From assembly GCF_013149805.1 (NCBI RefSeq), contig NZ_JABEZT010000002.1:248001-312000 (forward strand): a DNA stretch of 64,000 bases. Reading direction: 5' to 3'. The stretch comes from Isoptericola chiayiensis. Its GTDB lineage: Bacteria > Actinomycetota > Actinomycetes > Actinomycetales > Cellulomonadaceae. Under the pieces are notes generated by a model, which had not been told where the DNA came from, did not search any database, and worked only from the letters and a program-made list of their open reading frames with translations. A program made the position numbers and the translations under genes. Below, piece by piece: positions 50,867 to 60,236 of this stretch; the first letter of the stretch is position 1, and every line of letters starts with the position of its first letter.

Positions 50867-51023
50867 TACCATGGAACACACCATCGGAGTTCGTCGTCCT
50901 CCCGCGTGTTCAGGGCCCCGCCACCAGCGGCCGGGGCAGATTGTGTGTCCGGGACAGTGCGACCGCCTCGCCGCCACGGCGACGCAGGACTCCCCCGCAC
51001 CCCGACGAACGGTCGAACTCGCC
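50867..51023 (+). promoter_or_regulatory. Promoter and long 5' leader of the DEAD-box helicase gene
   Basis: TACCAT (50867-50872) is a likely -10 box, giving a leader of roughly 145 bases. The leader contains a GC hairpin at 50915-50937 (GCCCCG / CGGGGC) and a T/G-rich ATTGTGTGTCC segment. Long leaders are typical of autoregulated RNA helicase genes; no known riboswitch was recognised. Confidence 0.45.
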
Positions 51024-52847
51024 ATGAGCACCCCTGACTCCACGCTGCCCACCGACGCCCCCGCCGCCGAGCAGCCCACCTTCACCGAGCTGAACCTGCC
51101 GACACCGCTGCAGCAGGCCGTCGACAGCCTCGGCTTCACCACCCCCTCCCCCATCCAGGCCCAGGCCATCCCCGCCCTGCTCGCCGGCCGCGACATCACC
51201 GGCGTCGCCCAGACCGGCACCGGCAAGACCGCCGCCTTCGGCCTCCCCCTGCTCGCCGCCGTCGACCCCGACGCCGACGTCTCCCGCGGCCACGTCCAGG
51301 CCCTCGTCCTCGCCCCCACCCGCGAGCTCGCCATGCAGGTCGCCGACGCCGTCGAGTCCTTCGCCGCACACCTGCCCGGCGTGCGCGTCCTGCCCGTCTA
51401 CGGCGGCGCCCCCTACCAGCCGCAGCAGCGTGCCCTGCGCGACGGCGTCCACGTCGTCGTCGGCACCCCCGGCCGCGTCATGGACCACATGGACCGCTCC
51501 GCCCTGCGCCTCGACGGCGTCAAGTTCCTCGTCCTCGACGAGGCCGACGAGATGCTGCGCATGGGCTTCGCCGAGGACGTCGAGAAGATCTTCGGCCAGG
51601 CGCCCACCCAGCGCCAGGTCGCCCTCTTCTCCGCGACCATGCCCCCCGCCATCCGCACCGTCGCCGACACCCACCTCAACGACCCCGTGCAGATCGCCGT
51701 CGCCCGGCAGTCCAGCACCGTCACCACCGTCGAGCAGACGTACGCCGTCGTGCCCTTCCGCCACAAGGTCGGCTCCCTCGTGCGCGTCCTGGCCACCTCC
51801 GACGCCGACGCCACCATCGTCTTCACCCGCACCCGCGCCGCCGCCGAAGAGGTCGGGGTCGCCCTCGTCGAACGCGGCGTCTCCGCCGCCACCATCTCCG
51901 GCGACGTCGCCCAGAAGGAACGCGAGAAGATCGTCGAACGCCTCCGCAACGGCTCCCTCGACGTCCTCGTCGCCACCGACGTCGCCGCCCGCGGCCTCGA
52001 CGTCGAACGCATCGGCCTCGTCGTCAACTTCGACCTCCCCCGCGAGGCCGAGGCCTACGTCCACCGCATCGGACGCACCGGCCGCGCCGGCCGCACCGGC
52101 AAGGCCCTCTCCTTCGTCACCCCCTCCGAGCGCGGCAAGCTCAAGCACATCGAGCGCACCATCCGCACCCGCCTCACCGAGGCGGAGATCCCCTCCCCCC
52201 GCGACGTCTCCGCCCACCGGGCCCGCACCATCCTCGGCACCGTCCCCGCACGCCTCGAGGCCGGCCGCCTCGAGCTCTACACCGAGCTGCTCACCCAGCA
52301 CCTCACCCCCGCCGAGGACGGCACCGCCCCCGACCCCACCCAGGTCGCCGCAGCGCTCCTGGCGCTCGCGGTCGGCGACGACGGCCCGCAGCACCGTGCG
52401 GCGCAGGCCGAGCACGAGCGCGAGCGTGCCGAGGCGCAGGGTGGACGCAACCGCGAGACGTACCGGGCCGAGCGCGGGGAGCGCGACGGGGACCGCACCC
52501 GTCGTCACCCGCGGGCGGACCGCGACGACCGTCCGCGGGGCATCCGCCGTGCGGCGGAGGGCACGCGCTACCGCGTGTCGGTGGGCCACACGCACGGCGC
52601 GCAGCCGCGCGGCATCGTCGGCGCCCTGACGAACGAGGGCGGCCTGCGCGGTGCCGACATCGGCAAGATCGACATCTTCGGCAACTTCTCCCTGGTGGAC
52701 ATCACCAAGCCGCTCGACGACGCGACCATGTCGAAGATCGGGCGGGCGAACGTCGCCGGCCGGCAGCTGCGCATCTCGGTGGACAAGGGGGCCCCGGAGC
52801 GGCGTGCGCCGCGCACGGAGCGTCGCCCGGCCCACAGCGGGCGCTGA
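51024..52847 (+). CDS. deaD: DEAD-box ATP-dependent RNA helicase (DeaD/CsdA-like)
   Basis: A 607-residue RNA helicase: Q motif PSPIQAQAIP, Walker A AQTGTGKT, PTRELAMQV, DEADEML, SATMPP, ATDVAARGLD and HRIGRTGRAGRTG, then a DbpA-type RNA-binding domain at the C-terminus (about 505-580; YRVSVGHTHGAQPRGIVGAL). An Arg/Glu-rich linker lies between. It assists RNA structure remodelling, ribosome assembly and cold adaptation. Codons are extremely C-ending up to about base 52,350 and G-ending afterwards. No clear ribosome binding site precedes the ATG. Confidence 0.92.
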   Translation: MSTPDSTLPTDAPAAEQPTFTELNLPTPLQQAVDSLGFTTPSPIQAQAIPALLAGRDITGVAQTGTGKTAAFGLPLLAAVDPDADVSRGHVQALVLAPTRELAMQVADAVESFAAHLPGVRVLPVYGGAPYQPQQRALRDGVHVVVGTPGRVMDHMDRSALRLDGVKFLVLDEADEMLRMGFAEDVEKIFGQAPTQRQVALFSATMPPAIRTVADTHLNDPVQIAVARQSSTVTTVEQTYAVVPFRHKVGSLVRVLATSDADATIVFTRTRAAAEEVGVALVERGVSAATISGDVAQKEREKIVERLRNGSLDVLVATDVAARGLDVERIGLVVNFDLPREAEAYVHRIGRTGRAGRTGKALSFVTPSERGKLKHIERTIRTRLTEAEIPSPRDVSAHRARTILGTVPARLEAGRLELYTELLTQHLTPAEDGTAPDPTQVAAALLALAVGDDGPQHRAAQAEHERERAEAQGGRNRETYRAERGERDGDRTRRHPRADRDDRPRGIRRAAEGTRYRVSVGHTHGAQPRGIVGALTNEGGLRGADIGKIDIFGNFSLVDITKPLDDATMSKIGRANVAGRQLRISVDKGAPERRAPRTERRPAHSGR

Positions 52848-52854
52848 GCCGCCC

Positions 52855-53316
52855 TCAGCCGGGGTCCGGCGCCTCACCGAGCTGACGCACCAGCTCCTGG
52901 AGGCGACGGGCCTCGGCCATGCCCCGCTCGCCGTCGGCGCGCTGGATGCCCATGACGGCCAGCGTGCCGCCGTCGGCGAGGTCGAGGAGCACCCACGGAT
53001 CGTTCGGGGTCATTCGGACGGTCACGATCTCGGGCCAGGCCACGCGTCGGGTGCGGATCACGTTGCGCACCGTCAGGCCGTCGTGGTCGGGGCGCGCGTG
53101 CACCCCGCCGAGCCGCCAGAGCAACCAGGCGGCAGCGACCGCGAAGGCCACGAACGTCACGCGGGTACCGGCGTCGAGCAGCACCCCGCCCGGAGCGCCG
53201 ATCCCGACCACCAGGCTCCCCCCGACGGCGACGGCCCCGGTGACCGCGACCGCGACCCTCGCCCACAGCGGGCGGAAGGGCCGCAGCGCGGCACCGGGGC
53301 CGTCGTCGTGCGTCAC
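52855..53316 (-). CDS. PH-domain membrane protein
   Basis: A 153-residue protein with two N-terminal membrane segments (about 20-65) and a bacterial PH-like domain (GLTVRNVIRTRRVAWPEIVT ... LAVMGIQRADGERG). Function unknown. It lies four bases downstream of hisG, in the same direction, an arrangement found in many actinobacteria. It converges on the helicase gene with seven bases between the stops. Confidence 0.84.
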   Translation of the reverse strand: MTHDDGPGAALRPFRPLWARVAVAVTGAVAVGGSLVVGIGAPGGVLLDAGTRVTFVAFAVAAAWLLWRLGGVHARPDHDGLTVRNVIRTRRVAWPEIVTVRMTPNDPWVLLDLADGGTLAVMGIQRADGERGMAEARRLQELVRQLGEAPDPG

Positions 53317-53320
53317 GCCG

Positions 53321-54169
53321 TCACAACCGGCTGGCGAGGATCTGGGTCACGAGGATGCCGCGGGCACCGACCTCGTAGAGCGCGTCCATGACCCGGTTGG
53401 TGTCCGCACGGCGCACCATCGACCGCACGGCGGCGGACTGGCCGTTGTGCAGCGGGGAGACGGTCGGCGACTCGAAGCCGGGCGTGACGGCGACGGCCGC
53501 GTCGAGCAGGCCCATCGGCACGTCGTAGTCGAGCAGCACGTACTCGCGCGCGGTGATGACGCCCTGCAGGCGCCGGGTCAGCACGTCGATGCCTGCCGGG
53601 GCGTCGGTGTCCGCACGGCGGATCAGCACGGCCTCGGAGCGCAGGATCGGGTCGCCGAAGACGTCGAGCCCGGCGGCACGGAGCGTCGTGCCCGTCTCGA
53701 CGACGTCGGCGATGACGTCGGCGACGCCGAGGCGCACCGAGCTCTCGACGGCGCCGTCCAGGTGCACGATGGCGGCGGGCTCGACGCCCTTGTCGGCGAG
53801 GTGCGCGGCGACGAGCGTGGTGTAGGACGACGCGACCCGCTTGCCCGCGATCTCCTCGACGGTGGTCACGGTGCCGGCCGGTGCCGCGAAGCGGAAGGTC
53901 GAGCCGGCGAATCCGAGCGGCAGGTGCTCGACGGCGTGGGCTCCGGAGTCGAGCAGCAGGTCGCGTCCGGTGATGCCGACGTCGACGGTGCCGGACCCGA
54001 CGTACACGGCGACGTCGCGCGGGCGCAGGAAGAAGAACTCGACGTCGTTGTCGACGTCGGTGAGCACGAGCTCACGGGTGTCGCGGCGCTGGCGGTAGCC
54101 GGCCTCGCGGAGCATGTCGGTGGCGGGCGTGGACAGCGATCCCTTGTTGGGGACGGCGATGCGGAGCAA
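53321..54169 (-). CDS. hisG: ATP phosphoribosyltransferase HisG (long form)
   Basis: HisG performs the first step of histidine synthesis, joining ATP and PRPP. The 282 residues match the long form with a C-terminal regulatory domain: [50 protein letters not shown] (typed [17 protein letters not shown] in the protein) and the C-terminal ACT-like end. TTG 54169 is chosen because no other start gives the normal length and GAGG lies eight bases upstream. A start at 54268 would add a poor 33-residue extension. hisE lies upstream. Confidence 0.9.
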   Translation of the reverse strand: MLRIAVPNKGSLSTPATDMLREAGYRQRRDTRELVLTDVDNDVEFFFLRPRDVAVYVGSGTVDVGITGRDLLLDSGAHAVEHLPLGFAGSTFRFAAPAGTVTTVEEIAGKRVASSYTTLVAAHLADKGVEPAAIVHLDGAVESSVRLGVADVIADVVETGTTLRAAGLDVFGDPILRSEAVLIRRADTDAPAGIDVLTRRLQGVITAREYVLLDYDVPMGLLDAAVAVTPGFESPTVSPLHNGQSAAVRSMVRRADTNRVMDALYEVGARGILVTQILASRL

Positions 54170-54264
54170 CGGGGATACCTCGTTCTGGTGTACGGGACGA
54201 CGACGGGAGTGCGGTTCCGGAGCGCGCGCTGCGGTGCGGGTCGTGATGACGACGCACCGGGCGC

Positions 54265-54528
54265 TCACAGATGCGCGTACACGTCCTCCAGGGTGAACCC
54301 CTTGGCGACCATCAGCACCTGCAGGTGGTACAGCAGCTGGGAGATCTCCTCCGCGGCGGCCTCGTCGGACTCGTGCTCGGCGGCCATCCAGACCTCGGCG
54401 GCCTCCTCCACGATCTTCTTGCCGATCGCATGGACGCCGGCGTCCAGCTGGGCCACGGTCCCCGACCCGGCGGGGCGGGTACGGGCCTTCTCGGTCAGCT
54501 CGGCGAACAGGGACTCGAACGTCTTCAC
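54265..54528 (-). CDS. hisE: Phosphoribosyl-ATP pyrophosphatase HisE
   Basis: The 87-residue enzyme hydrolyses PR-ATP to PR-AMP, the second step of histidine synthesis. Visible are [20 protein letters not shown] and the metal-binding [20 protein letters not shown], then [24 protein letters not shown] (54540-54535) lies six bases before the GTG start. hisG follows after about 95 bases. Confidence 0.94.
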   Translation of the reverse strand: MKTFESLFAELTEKARTRPAGSGTVAQLDAGVHAIGKKIVEEAAEVWMAAEHESDEAAAEEISQLLYHLQVLMVAKGFTLEDVYAHL

Positions 54529-54801
54529 GCCACCACCCTAGACGCCGGGCCCGGGGTCGTCCGGGCTCGTTCCGCCGTGCGGGACGGAACTCACAGGCTT
54601 ACCCTGGCGCTTGGCACACTATTTTAATGGGAACGTCGGTACGGCTGAGCGACTGTCGTCGTGGCGGACAGCGAGTCAGGCGGGACCGCGGACGCCGTCC
54701 GAGCCCGGCTCCCCCGCACCGTCCACGTCCGGCGGAGCACCGTGCGCGTGCGGCCCCGCTCCCCCCGTGACAGATCAGGCGCGAGAGACCGCGGCCCTGC
54801 G
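54529..54801. other. Intergenic region between hisE and rpe
   Basis: Contains the hisE promoter box, a 6-bp inverted repeat GTTCCG/CGGAAC (54569-54590) and an AT-rich stretch near 54,620-54,630 (CACTATTTTAATGG) unusual for this genome. The stretch may be a promoter; no gene is supported. Confidence 0.5.
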
Positions 54802-55464
54802 TCAGTGCACGTGCCTGCTCGCCAGATCCCTGAGCGTCTCGATCTCGGCCGGTACGTCGTCGGCGCCGTACACGGCGGACCCGGCCACGAAGACGTTCGC
54901 CCCGGCGTCGGCCGCGCGCTCGATCGTGTCGCGCGAGACACCGCCGTCGACCTGGATGTGCACGTCGAGGTCCTGCTCGCTGATCGCGGCCCGGGCACGG
55001 CGGATCTTCGGCAGCGTGCCGTCGATGAACGACTGCCCGCCGAAGCCGGGCTCGACCGTCATGACGAGGATCATGTCGACCTCGGCCAGCAGGTCGAGGT
55101 ACGGCTCCACGGGCGTCGCCGGTCGCAGCGCCACCCCGGCGCGCGCCCCGAGGCGCCGCAGCTCGCGGGCGAGCCGGACCGGGGCCTGGGCGGCCTCCGC
55201 GTGGAACGTCACCGAGGCAGCCCCCGCCTCGGCGTACGCCGGCGCCCAGCGATCCGGGTCGGCGATCATCAGGTGACCGTCCACGGGCACCGGGGAGACC
55301 TCCACGAGCCGCTCGAACACCGGCAGGCCGAGGGTCAGGTTCGGCACGAAGTGGTAGTCCATGACGTCGACGTGCGCGGCGTCCGCCGTCGAGATCGCGT
55401 GCAGGTCGCGCTCGAGATTCGCGAAGTCGGCCGACAGGATGCTGGGGTTGATCAGCGCAGGCAT
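54802..55464 (-). CDS. rpe: Ribulose-phosphate 3-epimerase
   Basis: The enzyme interconverts ribulose 5-phosphate and xylulose 5-phosphate in the pentose phosphate pathway. The 220 residues have [16 protein letters not shown], the metal-binding [42 protein letters not shown] and [16 protein letters not shown] (55476-55471) lies six bases before the ATG. It is divergent from a GNAT gene with a similar box. Confidence 0.95.
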   Translation of the reverse strand: MPALINPSILSADFANLERDLHAISTADAAHVDVMDYHFVPNLTLGLPVFERLVEVSPVPVDGHLMIADPDRWAPAYAEAGAASVTFHAEAAQAPVRLARELRRLGARAGVALRPATPVEPYLDLLAEVDMILVMTVEPGFGGQSFIDGTLPKIRRARAAISEQDLDVHIQVDGGVSRDTIERAADAGANVFVAGSAVYGADDVPAEIETLRDLASRHVH

Positions 55465-55470
55465 GGGGCC

Positions 55471-55476
55471 AGCCTA
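55471..55476 (-). promoter_or_regulatory. Leaderless-type -10 box (TAGGCT) of rpe
   Basis: TAGGCT on the minus strand lies six bases before the rpe ATG; the divergent GNAT gene has TACGCT at 55491-55496, six bases before its GTG. Confidence 0.5.
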
Positions 55477-55502
55477 GAGCGCACGCGGTCTACGCTCGCC
55501 CC

Positions 55503-56045
55503 GTGGCAGCACTCCCCTCCCCCGGCGCCGGTCGTCCCGCGCGGCGCCCGCACGTGCGTCGGGCCGTCGTCGCGGACCTCGGAGCCGTCGCGGCGATCCT
55601 CGAGCCCTACGTCACCGGCACCTGCGTCACGTTCGACGAGGTCCCGCCGTCGTCCGCGGACTGGGAGCGACGCCTCGACGACGCGGACGCGCGCGGGCTG
55701 CCGTTCCTCGTGGCCGAGCTCGAGGGTGCGGTGGTCGGCTACGCCTATGCCGCCCCGTGGCGTCCCAAGGCGGCCTACCGGCACACCGTCGAGGACACGA
55801 TCTACCTCGCTCCCCAGACCCAGGGCGAGGGCGTCGGGACGCGGCTGCTGTCGGCGCTGCTGGACGCCTGCACGGTCGCGGGAGTGCGCCAGGTGGTCGC
55901 CGTGATCGCGGACGACCCGGCCGCCGCAGGATCGGTGCCGCTGCACCGGCGGCTCGGCTTCGAGGTCACCGGCGTGCTGCGCGACGTCGGCGTCAAGCAC
56001 GGTCGCTCGGTGAGCACGATGCTGATGCAGCGCACGCTGCACTGA
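55503..56045 (+). CDS. GNAT acetyltransferase, phosphinothricin acetyltransferase type
   Basis: A 180-residue acetyltransferase of the PAT/BAR-like group: IRRAVV-like VRRAVVADLGAVAAILEPYV, TGTCVTFDEVPPSSADWERR, GYAYAAPWRPKAAYRHTVED and LGFEVTGVLRDVGVKHGRSV. The family acetylates phosphinothricin, methionine derivatives or similar amines; the substrate is not certain. The GTG start is set by TACGCT six bases upstream. Confidence 0.88.
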   Translation: MAALPSPGAGRPARRPHVRRAVVADLGAVAAILEPYVTGTCVTFDEVPPSSADWERRLDDADARGLPFLVAELEGAVVGYAYAAPWRPKAAYRHTVEDTIYLAPQTQGEGVGTRLLSALLDACTVAGVRQVVAVIADDPAAAGSVPLHRRLGFEVTGVLRDVGVKHGRSVSTMLMQRTLH

Positions 56046-56082
56046 CCGCCGGTACGAACTACCGGCGGTGCCGGAACGGTCG

Positions 56083-57363
56083 TCAGGTCAGGTCCCGGCG
56101 CAGCGCGTCGGTGTGTCCCTCCACAGTGCGCCACGCCGCCGCTCCCACGCCCGGGTGCACGTCCCGGTCGATCTCGCCCAGCGCCGCGCGCAGGTCGTCC
56201 AGCGCGGTCGAGACGACCCGCGCCGCCCGACGTCGGGGCAAGCCCCACGAGACCCCCTCGGCCACGAGGTCGGCCCCGGCGATCGCCTCCATGTCGCGCA
56301 GACCGGCCACGTCCATGGCGAAGATCCGCGAGGCGTGGTCGTGGTGCAGGTGCATGGAGATGTCGTACGCCGGTGCGAGCGACACGGTCCCGTCGGCCCG
56401 CCGCAGCATCGAGACGTTCTTGGCGTGGGCGTCGGTGTTGCCGAGGGCCAGGTTCAGCGTCGTCAGGGCGAGCAGGCGGTCCGGGCGGGTGCCGTCGTCG
56501 CGCAGCACCTGGGCGATCGCCCGCAGCGACGGGATCGCCCGGCCGTGCTGGAACTTGCGCTCGGGGTCGCGGGTGTTGATCCCGAGCGCCTGGGCGGCGT
56601 CCTCCTGGTGGATGCGACGCAGTCCGCCGGGGGCGCCGTCGTCGGGGACGCGGTCGTAGCGGGACACCACCAGGCAGCGCACGTCCTCGAACGTCTCGAC
56701 GTGCGCCCGGATGGTGGTCAGGCCGATCCGGCGCGCGAGGTCGATCGCGGCCGCCTCGGTGTCCACGAGGTCCGCCGTCGGCGAGTCGGCGTCGCGGGCC
56801 ACCTTGAGGATGTGCGTGGTCGCCTCGTCGGGCGCCGCGCGCCACCAGGCGCCGTCGTCGCGCACGAGCCCGATCTTCGGCTCCATCCCGGGCAACGAGC
56901 TCGTGAGCCGCTGGCTGCGCGCCTGTCCCCCGGCACGGGCGATGCTCGCCCGCAGCAGGTCGGCCACGCCGGCGTCGTCGAGGCGCACCGCCTCGCGGCC
57001 ATGGGCCTGCGGCTCGGCACCCACCGCGACGAACTGCAGCGCACCGACGGTGTCCCCGCCGTAGGCGCCGAAGAAGCCGACCGGATCGTCCGGGTCGACG
57101 CCGGCGTCCATGGCCATGTGGTCACGGACGCGCCCCTCGGGCATCAACCCGTCGAGCCAGGCGTTCACACGGGCCGGGGCGGGCGTGATGTCGGGGTCCA
57201 TCGGCAGCAGGTGGGACAGGACCCGCGAGCCGTACCCCCAGCGGTCGACGGCGCCCGGATCCCACTCGAGCTCCACGCGGCGGGTCCCGCGCCCGGTGTC
57301 CCGCGCGGAGAACCGGGCGACGCGGCCGCCGTAGAGCCAGGCGTCCAGCTCAGGCGCGATCAT
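56083..57363 (-). CDS. hipA: HipA-type toxin serine/threonine kinase
   Basis: A 426-residue HipA-like kinase that in known systems phosphorylates a target such as glutamyl-tRNA synthetase and causes growth arrest. Visible are the N-terminal subdomain WGYGSRVLSHLLP, the activation region SSLPGMEPKIGLV, THILKVARD, the catalytic NTDAHAKNVSML and the metal-binding APAYDISMHL. Its start overlaps the hipB end by 14 bases. HipB should neutralise it and repress the operon. Confidence 0.9.
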   Translation of the reverse strand: MIAPELDAWLYGGRVARFSARDTGRGTRRVELEWDPGAVDRWGYGSRVLSHLLPMDPDITPAPARVNAWLDGLMPEGRVRDHMAMDAGVDPDDPVGFFGAYGGDTVGALQFVAVGAEPQAHGREAVRLDDAGVADLLRASIARAGGQARSQRLTSSLPGMEPKIGLVRDDGAWWRAAPDEATTHILKVARDADSPTADLVDTEAAAIDLARRIGLTTIRAHVETFEDVRCLVVSRYDRVPDDGAPGGLRRIHQEDAAQALGINTRDPERKFQHGRAIPSLRAIAQVLRDDGTRPDRLLALTTLNLALGNTDAHAKNVSMLRRADGTVSLAPAYDISMHLHHDHASRIFAMDVAGLRDMEAIAGADLVAEGVSWGLPRRRAARVVSTALDDLRAALGEIDRDVHPGVGAAAWRTVEGHTDALRRDLT

Positions 57364-57598
57364 CGCTGCCCCGCTGCTCGAGACGGACCTCGATCCCCAG
57401 CTCGTCGAACATCTCGAAGAGCCGCGTGATGTAGAGGTTGCCGACGCCGGACTCGACCTCGGAGACGTACTGGCGCGTCAGGCCGAGCTCGTCCGCGAGC
57501 GCCGCCTGACTGAGTCCGTGGTGCTTGCGGGTTTGTTGGACGAAGCGGCCGAGGTCGCGGGGGCCGCGGGCGTGGGTCCAGCGGTCGGTGGTGGTCAT
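57350..57598 (-). CDS. hipB: HipB-type antitoxin (XRE DNA-binding)
   Basis: An 82-residue antitoxin with an XRE helix-turn-helix (about 15-70): LGRFVQQTRKHHGLSQAALA and LTRQYVSEVESGVGNLYITR, with a short acidic tail. GGAGG lies four to nine bases before the ATG. The promoter region carries TGTCAG repeats and a GTCAG/CTGAC inverted repeat that likely form its operator. Confidence 0.9.
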   Translation of the reverse strand: MTTTDRWTHARGPRDLGRFVQQTRKHHGLSQAALADELGLTRQYVSEVESGVGNLYITRLFEMFDELGIEVRLEQRGSDDRA

Positions 57599-57609
57599 GC
57601 CGCCTCCAT

Positions 57610-57682
57610 TGTCAGGTTTTTCTGACCGAATGGAGTGTCAGACTATCCCGACAGCAGACCTCGCGCAAGGAATTTCTGTCAG
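57610..57682. promoter_or_regulatory. hipBA promoter with TGTCAG repeats
   Basis: TGTCAG occurs at 57610, 57636 and 57677, and GTCAG/CTGAC (57611-57615, 57622-57626) form an inverted repeat with a 6-base spacer. A TAGTCT -10 box on the minus strand (57645-57640) overlaps the middle repeat, so HipB binding would block transcription. Confidence 0.55.
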
Positions 57683-57692
57683 CCGTCGCTCT

Positions 57693-59240
57693 TCAGGCCG
57701 TGCGACGCAGCAGCGTCAGGTGCATCGCGTCGGTGCCGTGGACGTGCGGCCAGAGCTGGACGTCGAGGCCTTCCGCTCCGCCGTCGTCGGCCCCGAGGTC
57801 GAGATCCGCACCGGGGACGAGGACGTCGCGCACGGCCGCGCGGGCGTCGAGGCGCTCGGCGTCGTCGCGGCGGCGCAGCACGTCGTCGACGACGAGCCGG
57901 GTCTCGGCCAGGTGGGGCGAGCAGGTGACGTAGGCGACCACTCCCCCGGGCCGGGCGGCGTCGAGGGCGGAGCCCAGCAGCTCACCCTGCAGGCGGGTGA
58001 GCGTCCCGAGGTCGGAGGGGGTGCGCCGCCAGCGGGACTCGGGACGACGGCGCAGCGCGCCCAGACCCGTGCAGGGGGCGTCGACGAGGACGCGGTCGTA
58101 GCCGCCGGGTTCGTCGGTGCCGAGCTCGCGCCCGTCGGAGGTGCGTACCTGCTCCACGACTCCCTCGGGGACGGCACGCAGCCCGCGTCGCACGAGCCGG
58201 GCCCGGTGCGGCTGCAGCTCGTTGGCCACGAGGCGGGCGTCCCGCTCGCCCGCGAGCGCCGCGAGGAGGGCGGCCTTGCCCCCGGGGCCGGCGCACAGGT
58301 CGAGCCAGCGCGCGTCGGGTCCGTCGAGGGGTGCGGCGGCCAGGGCGAGGGTGACGAGCTGGGAGCCCTCGTCCTGGACGCCGGCGCGGCCGTCGGCGAC
58401 GGCGGGCAGGTCGGCGGGGTCGGTGCCGGCGGCGAGCACGCGGGCGGTGGGTGCCCAGGCGCCGGGCTCGAGGCGCGCGTCGTCCGGTGCGCCGTCGTCG
58501 AGCGTGTCCGCGGAGACGAAGCCTGGCCGGGCGACGAGCGTGACCCGGGGTGGGGTGTTGTCGGCCTCGAGCAGGTCGGCGATCTCGCCGGGGTCGCGGC
58601 CGTGGCCGTGCAGGGCCTCGCGCAGGGCGCGGGTGATCCACACGGGGTGGGAGCCCGCGCGGGCGAGCCCGGTCACGGCGTCGGGGGCGTCGGCGCGCAG
58701 GTCGTCGAGCCAGTCCTCGAGGGGGCGGCGTCCGACGGCGCGCAGGACGGCGTTGACCATCTGGGCCGGTCCGGCGCCGACGCGGTCGCGGCACAGTCCC
58801 ACGGTCTCGGACACCGCGGCGTGGGCGGGCACCCGCATGCCGAGGAGCTGGTGGGCGCCGAGGCGCAGCACGTCGAGCACCTCGGGGTCGAGCTGGTCGA
58901 GGGGGCGGCTGACGCAGCGCGCGAGGATCGCGTCGTAGCGGCCGCGCAGGCGCAGGGTGCCGTAGGCGAGCTCGGTGGCGAAGCCGGCGTCGCGGCCGCT
59001 CAGTCCGCGCTCGCGCAGCAGCGGTGGCAGCACGAGGTTGGCGTAGGCGTCCGAGCCGTCCACCTCGCGCACCACGTCGTAGGCGGCGGTGCGGGCCGGG
59101 TCGGTGGACCGGCGCCGCTGGGAGGGCGCCCGGTTGCTGCGGTGGCCCTGCCCGCGGCTGCGGGCGGCGCCGCGCTGGCGGCCGCGGTCGTCGCGGCGGT
59201 CGTCGCGGGGCTGGTCGCGTCCCGGGCGGTCGGCGCTCAT
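57693..59240 (-). CDS. rsmB: 16S rRNA m5C967 methyltransferase RsmB
   Basis: A 515-residue RNA methyltransferase: a basic disordered N-terminus (1-50), a NusB-like domain (about 50-180; [20 protein letters not shown]) and a Rossmann SAM domain ([20 protein letters not shown]). It has the two catalytic cysteines in [15 protein letters not shown] and [11 protein letters not shown]. The ATG overlaps the fmt stop (ATGA), so the two are coupled. Confidence 0.93.
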   Translation of the reverse strand: MSADRPGRDQPRDDRRDDRGRQRGAARSRGQGHRSNRAPSQRRRSTDPARTAAYDVVREVDGSDAYANLVLPPLLRERGLSGRDAGFATELAYGTLRLRGRYDAILARCVSRPLDQLDPEVLDVLRLGAHQLLGMRVPAHAAVSETVGLCRDRVGAGPAQMVNAVLRAVGRRPLEDWLDDLRADAPDAVTGLARAGSHPVWITRALREALHGHGRDPGEIADLLEADNTPPRVTLVARPGFVSADTLDDGAPDDARLEPGAWAPTARVLAAGTDPADLPAVADGRAGVQDEGSQLVTLALAAAPLDGPDARWLDLCAGPGGKAALLAALAGERDARLVANELQPHRARLVRRGLRAVPEGVVEQVRTSDGRELGTDEPGGYDRVLVDAPCTGLGALRRRPESRWRRTPSDLGTLTRLQGELLGSALDAARPGGVVAYVTCSPHLAETRLVVDDVLRRRDDAERLDARAAVRDVLVPGADLDLGADDGGAEGLDVQLWPHVHGTDAMHLTLLRRTA

Positions 59241-60199
59241 CGGGCGCCGCCCAGCGGGGCACCGGTCTCGACGACGGCGCGTCCGGCGCCGCGGGCCCAG
59301 TCGGCCGCCGCCATGGGCTTCTTGCCCACGGGGCGTACCTCGCCGAGCTCGACGGCGTGCGTGGCGGTGCCCACCAGCACCTCGGACTTGGTGGCGCGCA
59401 CCTGCCCCGGGGACAGGTCGGCGACGTCGCCGCGCGGGCGCACCGGGCCGAGGCCGAGCCGCGCCCCCGGGGTGCCGTCGTCGGCGTCGGGCAGGGTCGT
59501 CCACGCCCCGGGGGCCGGGGTGACCGCCCGGATACGCCGGTCGACCGCGAGCGCCGGGGCGTCCCAGCGCACCAGGGCGTCCTGGGAGGTGATCTTCGGG
59601 GCGTAGGAGGCGCCGTCGGGGCTCTGGGGCTGCGGGGACAGGGTGCCGGCCTCCAGGGCGTCCAGCGTGGCAACGAGCAGCCCGGCGCCGGAGGTGGCGA
59701 GCCGGTCGAGCAGGTCGCCGGAGGTGTCGCGGGGCCGGACGGTCTCGGTGGCGGTGCCGAGCACGGGGCCGGTGTCCATGCCGTCGTCGAGCAGGAACGT
59801 GGTGGCGCCGGTGACCTCGTCGCCGGCGAGGACGGCGTGCTGAACCGGCGCGGCGCCGCGCCAGGCGGGCAGCACCGAGAAGTGCAGGTTGACCCAGCCC
59901 AGGCGCGGCACGGCGAGGACGTCGGGGCGCAGCAGGTGGCCGTAGGCGACCACGGGGGCGGCGTCGACGTCGAGGTCGGCCAGCCGGGACACGAACTCCT
60001 CGCCGCGGGGGACGTCGGTGATCACCTCGATGCCGGCCTCCTCGGCGGCGACGCGCACCGGGCTGGGCACCAGCCGGCGCCCGCGTCCGGCGCGGGCGTC
60101 GGCGCGGGTCAGCACGGCGACGACCTCGTGGTCGGAGTCGATCAGTGCCTTCAGGGCGGGCACGGCAGGTTCGGGGGTTCCGGCAAACAGCAGGCGCAC
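59237..60199 (-). CDS. fmt: Methionyl-tRNA formyltransferase
   Basis: Fmt formylates the initiator methionyl-tRNA. The 320 residues match the family: [40 protein letters not shown] (formyl-THF site, with FSVLP in place of HPSLLP-like), [20 protein letters not shown] and the C-terminal tRNA-binding domain. TAGACT (60211-60206) lies six bases before the GTG start. Confidence 0.94.
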   Translation of the reverse strand: MRLLFAGTPEPAVPALKALIDSDHEVVAVLTRADARAGRGRRLVPSPVRVAAEEAGIEVITDVPRGEEFVSRLADLDVDAAPVVAYGHLLRPDVLAVPRLGWVNLHFSVLPAWRGAAPVQHAVLAGDEVTGATTFLLDDGMDTGPVLGTATETVRPRDTSGDLLDRLATSGAGLLVATLDALEAGTLSPQPQSPDGASYAPKITSQDALVRWDAPALAVDRRIRAVTPAPGAWTTLPDADDGTPGARLGLGPVRPRGDVADLSPGQVRATKSEVLVGTATHAVELGEVRPVGKKPMAAADWARGAGRAVVETGAPLGGAR

Positions 60200-60205
60200 C
60201 GTGCA

Positions 60206-60211
60206 AGTCTA
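60206..60211 (-). promoter_or_regulatory. Leaderless-type -10 box (TAGACT) of fmt
   Basis: TAGACT on the minus strand lies six bases before the fmt GTG at 60199. Confidence 0.5.
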
Positions 60212-60236
60212 GGGCGGGGCGAGACGGGGAGAGGGC

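Noticed and set aside
53454-60231. Shorter motif GGGGAG (for example 53454 and 60226) as the polar element
   Set aside because: The 6-mer occurs on the plus strand on both sides of dif, so only the 7-mer with five Gs is polar.
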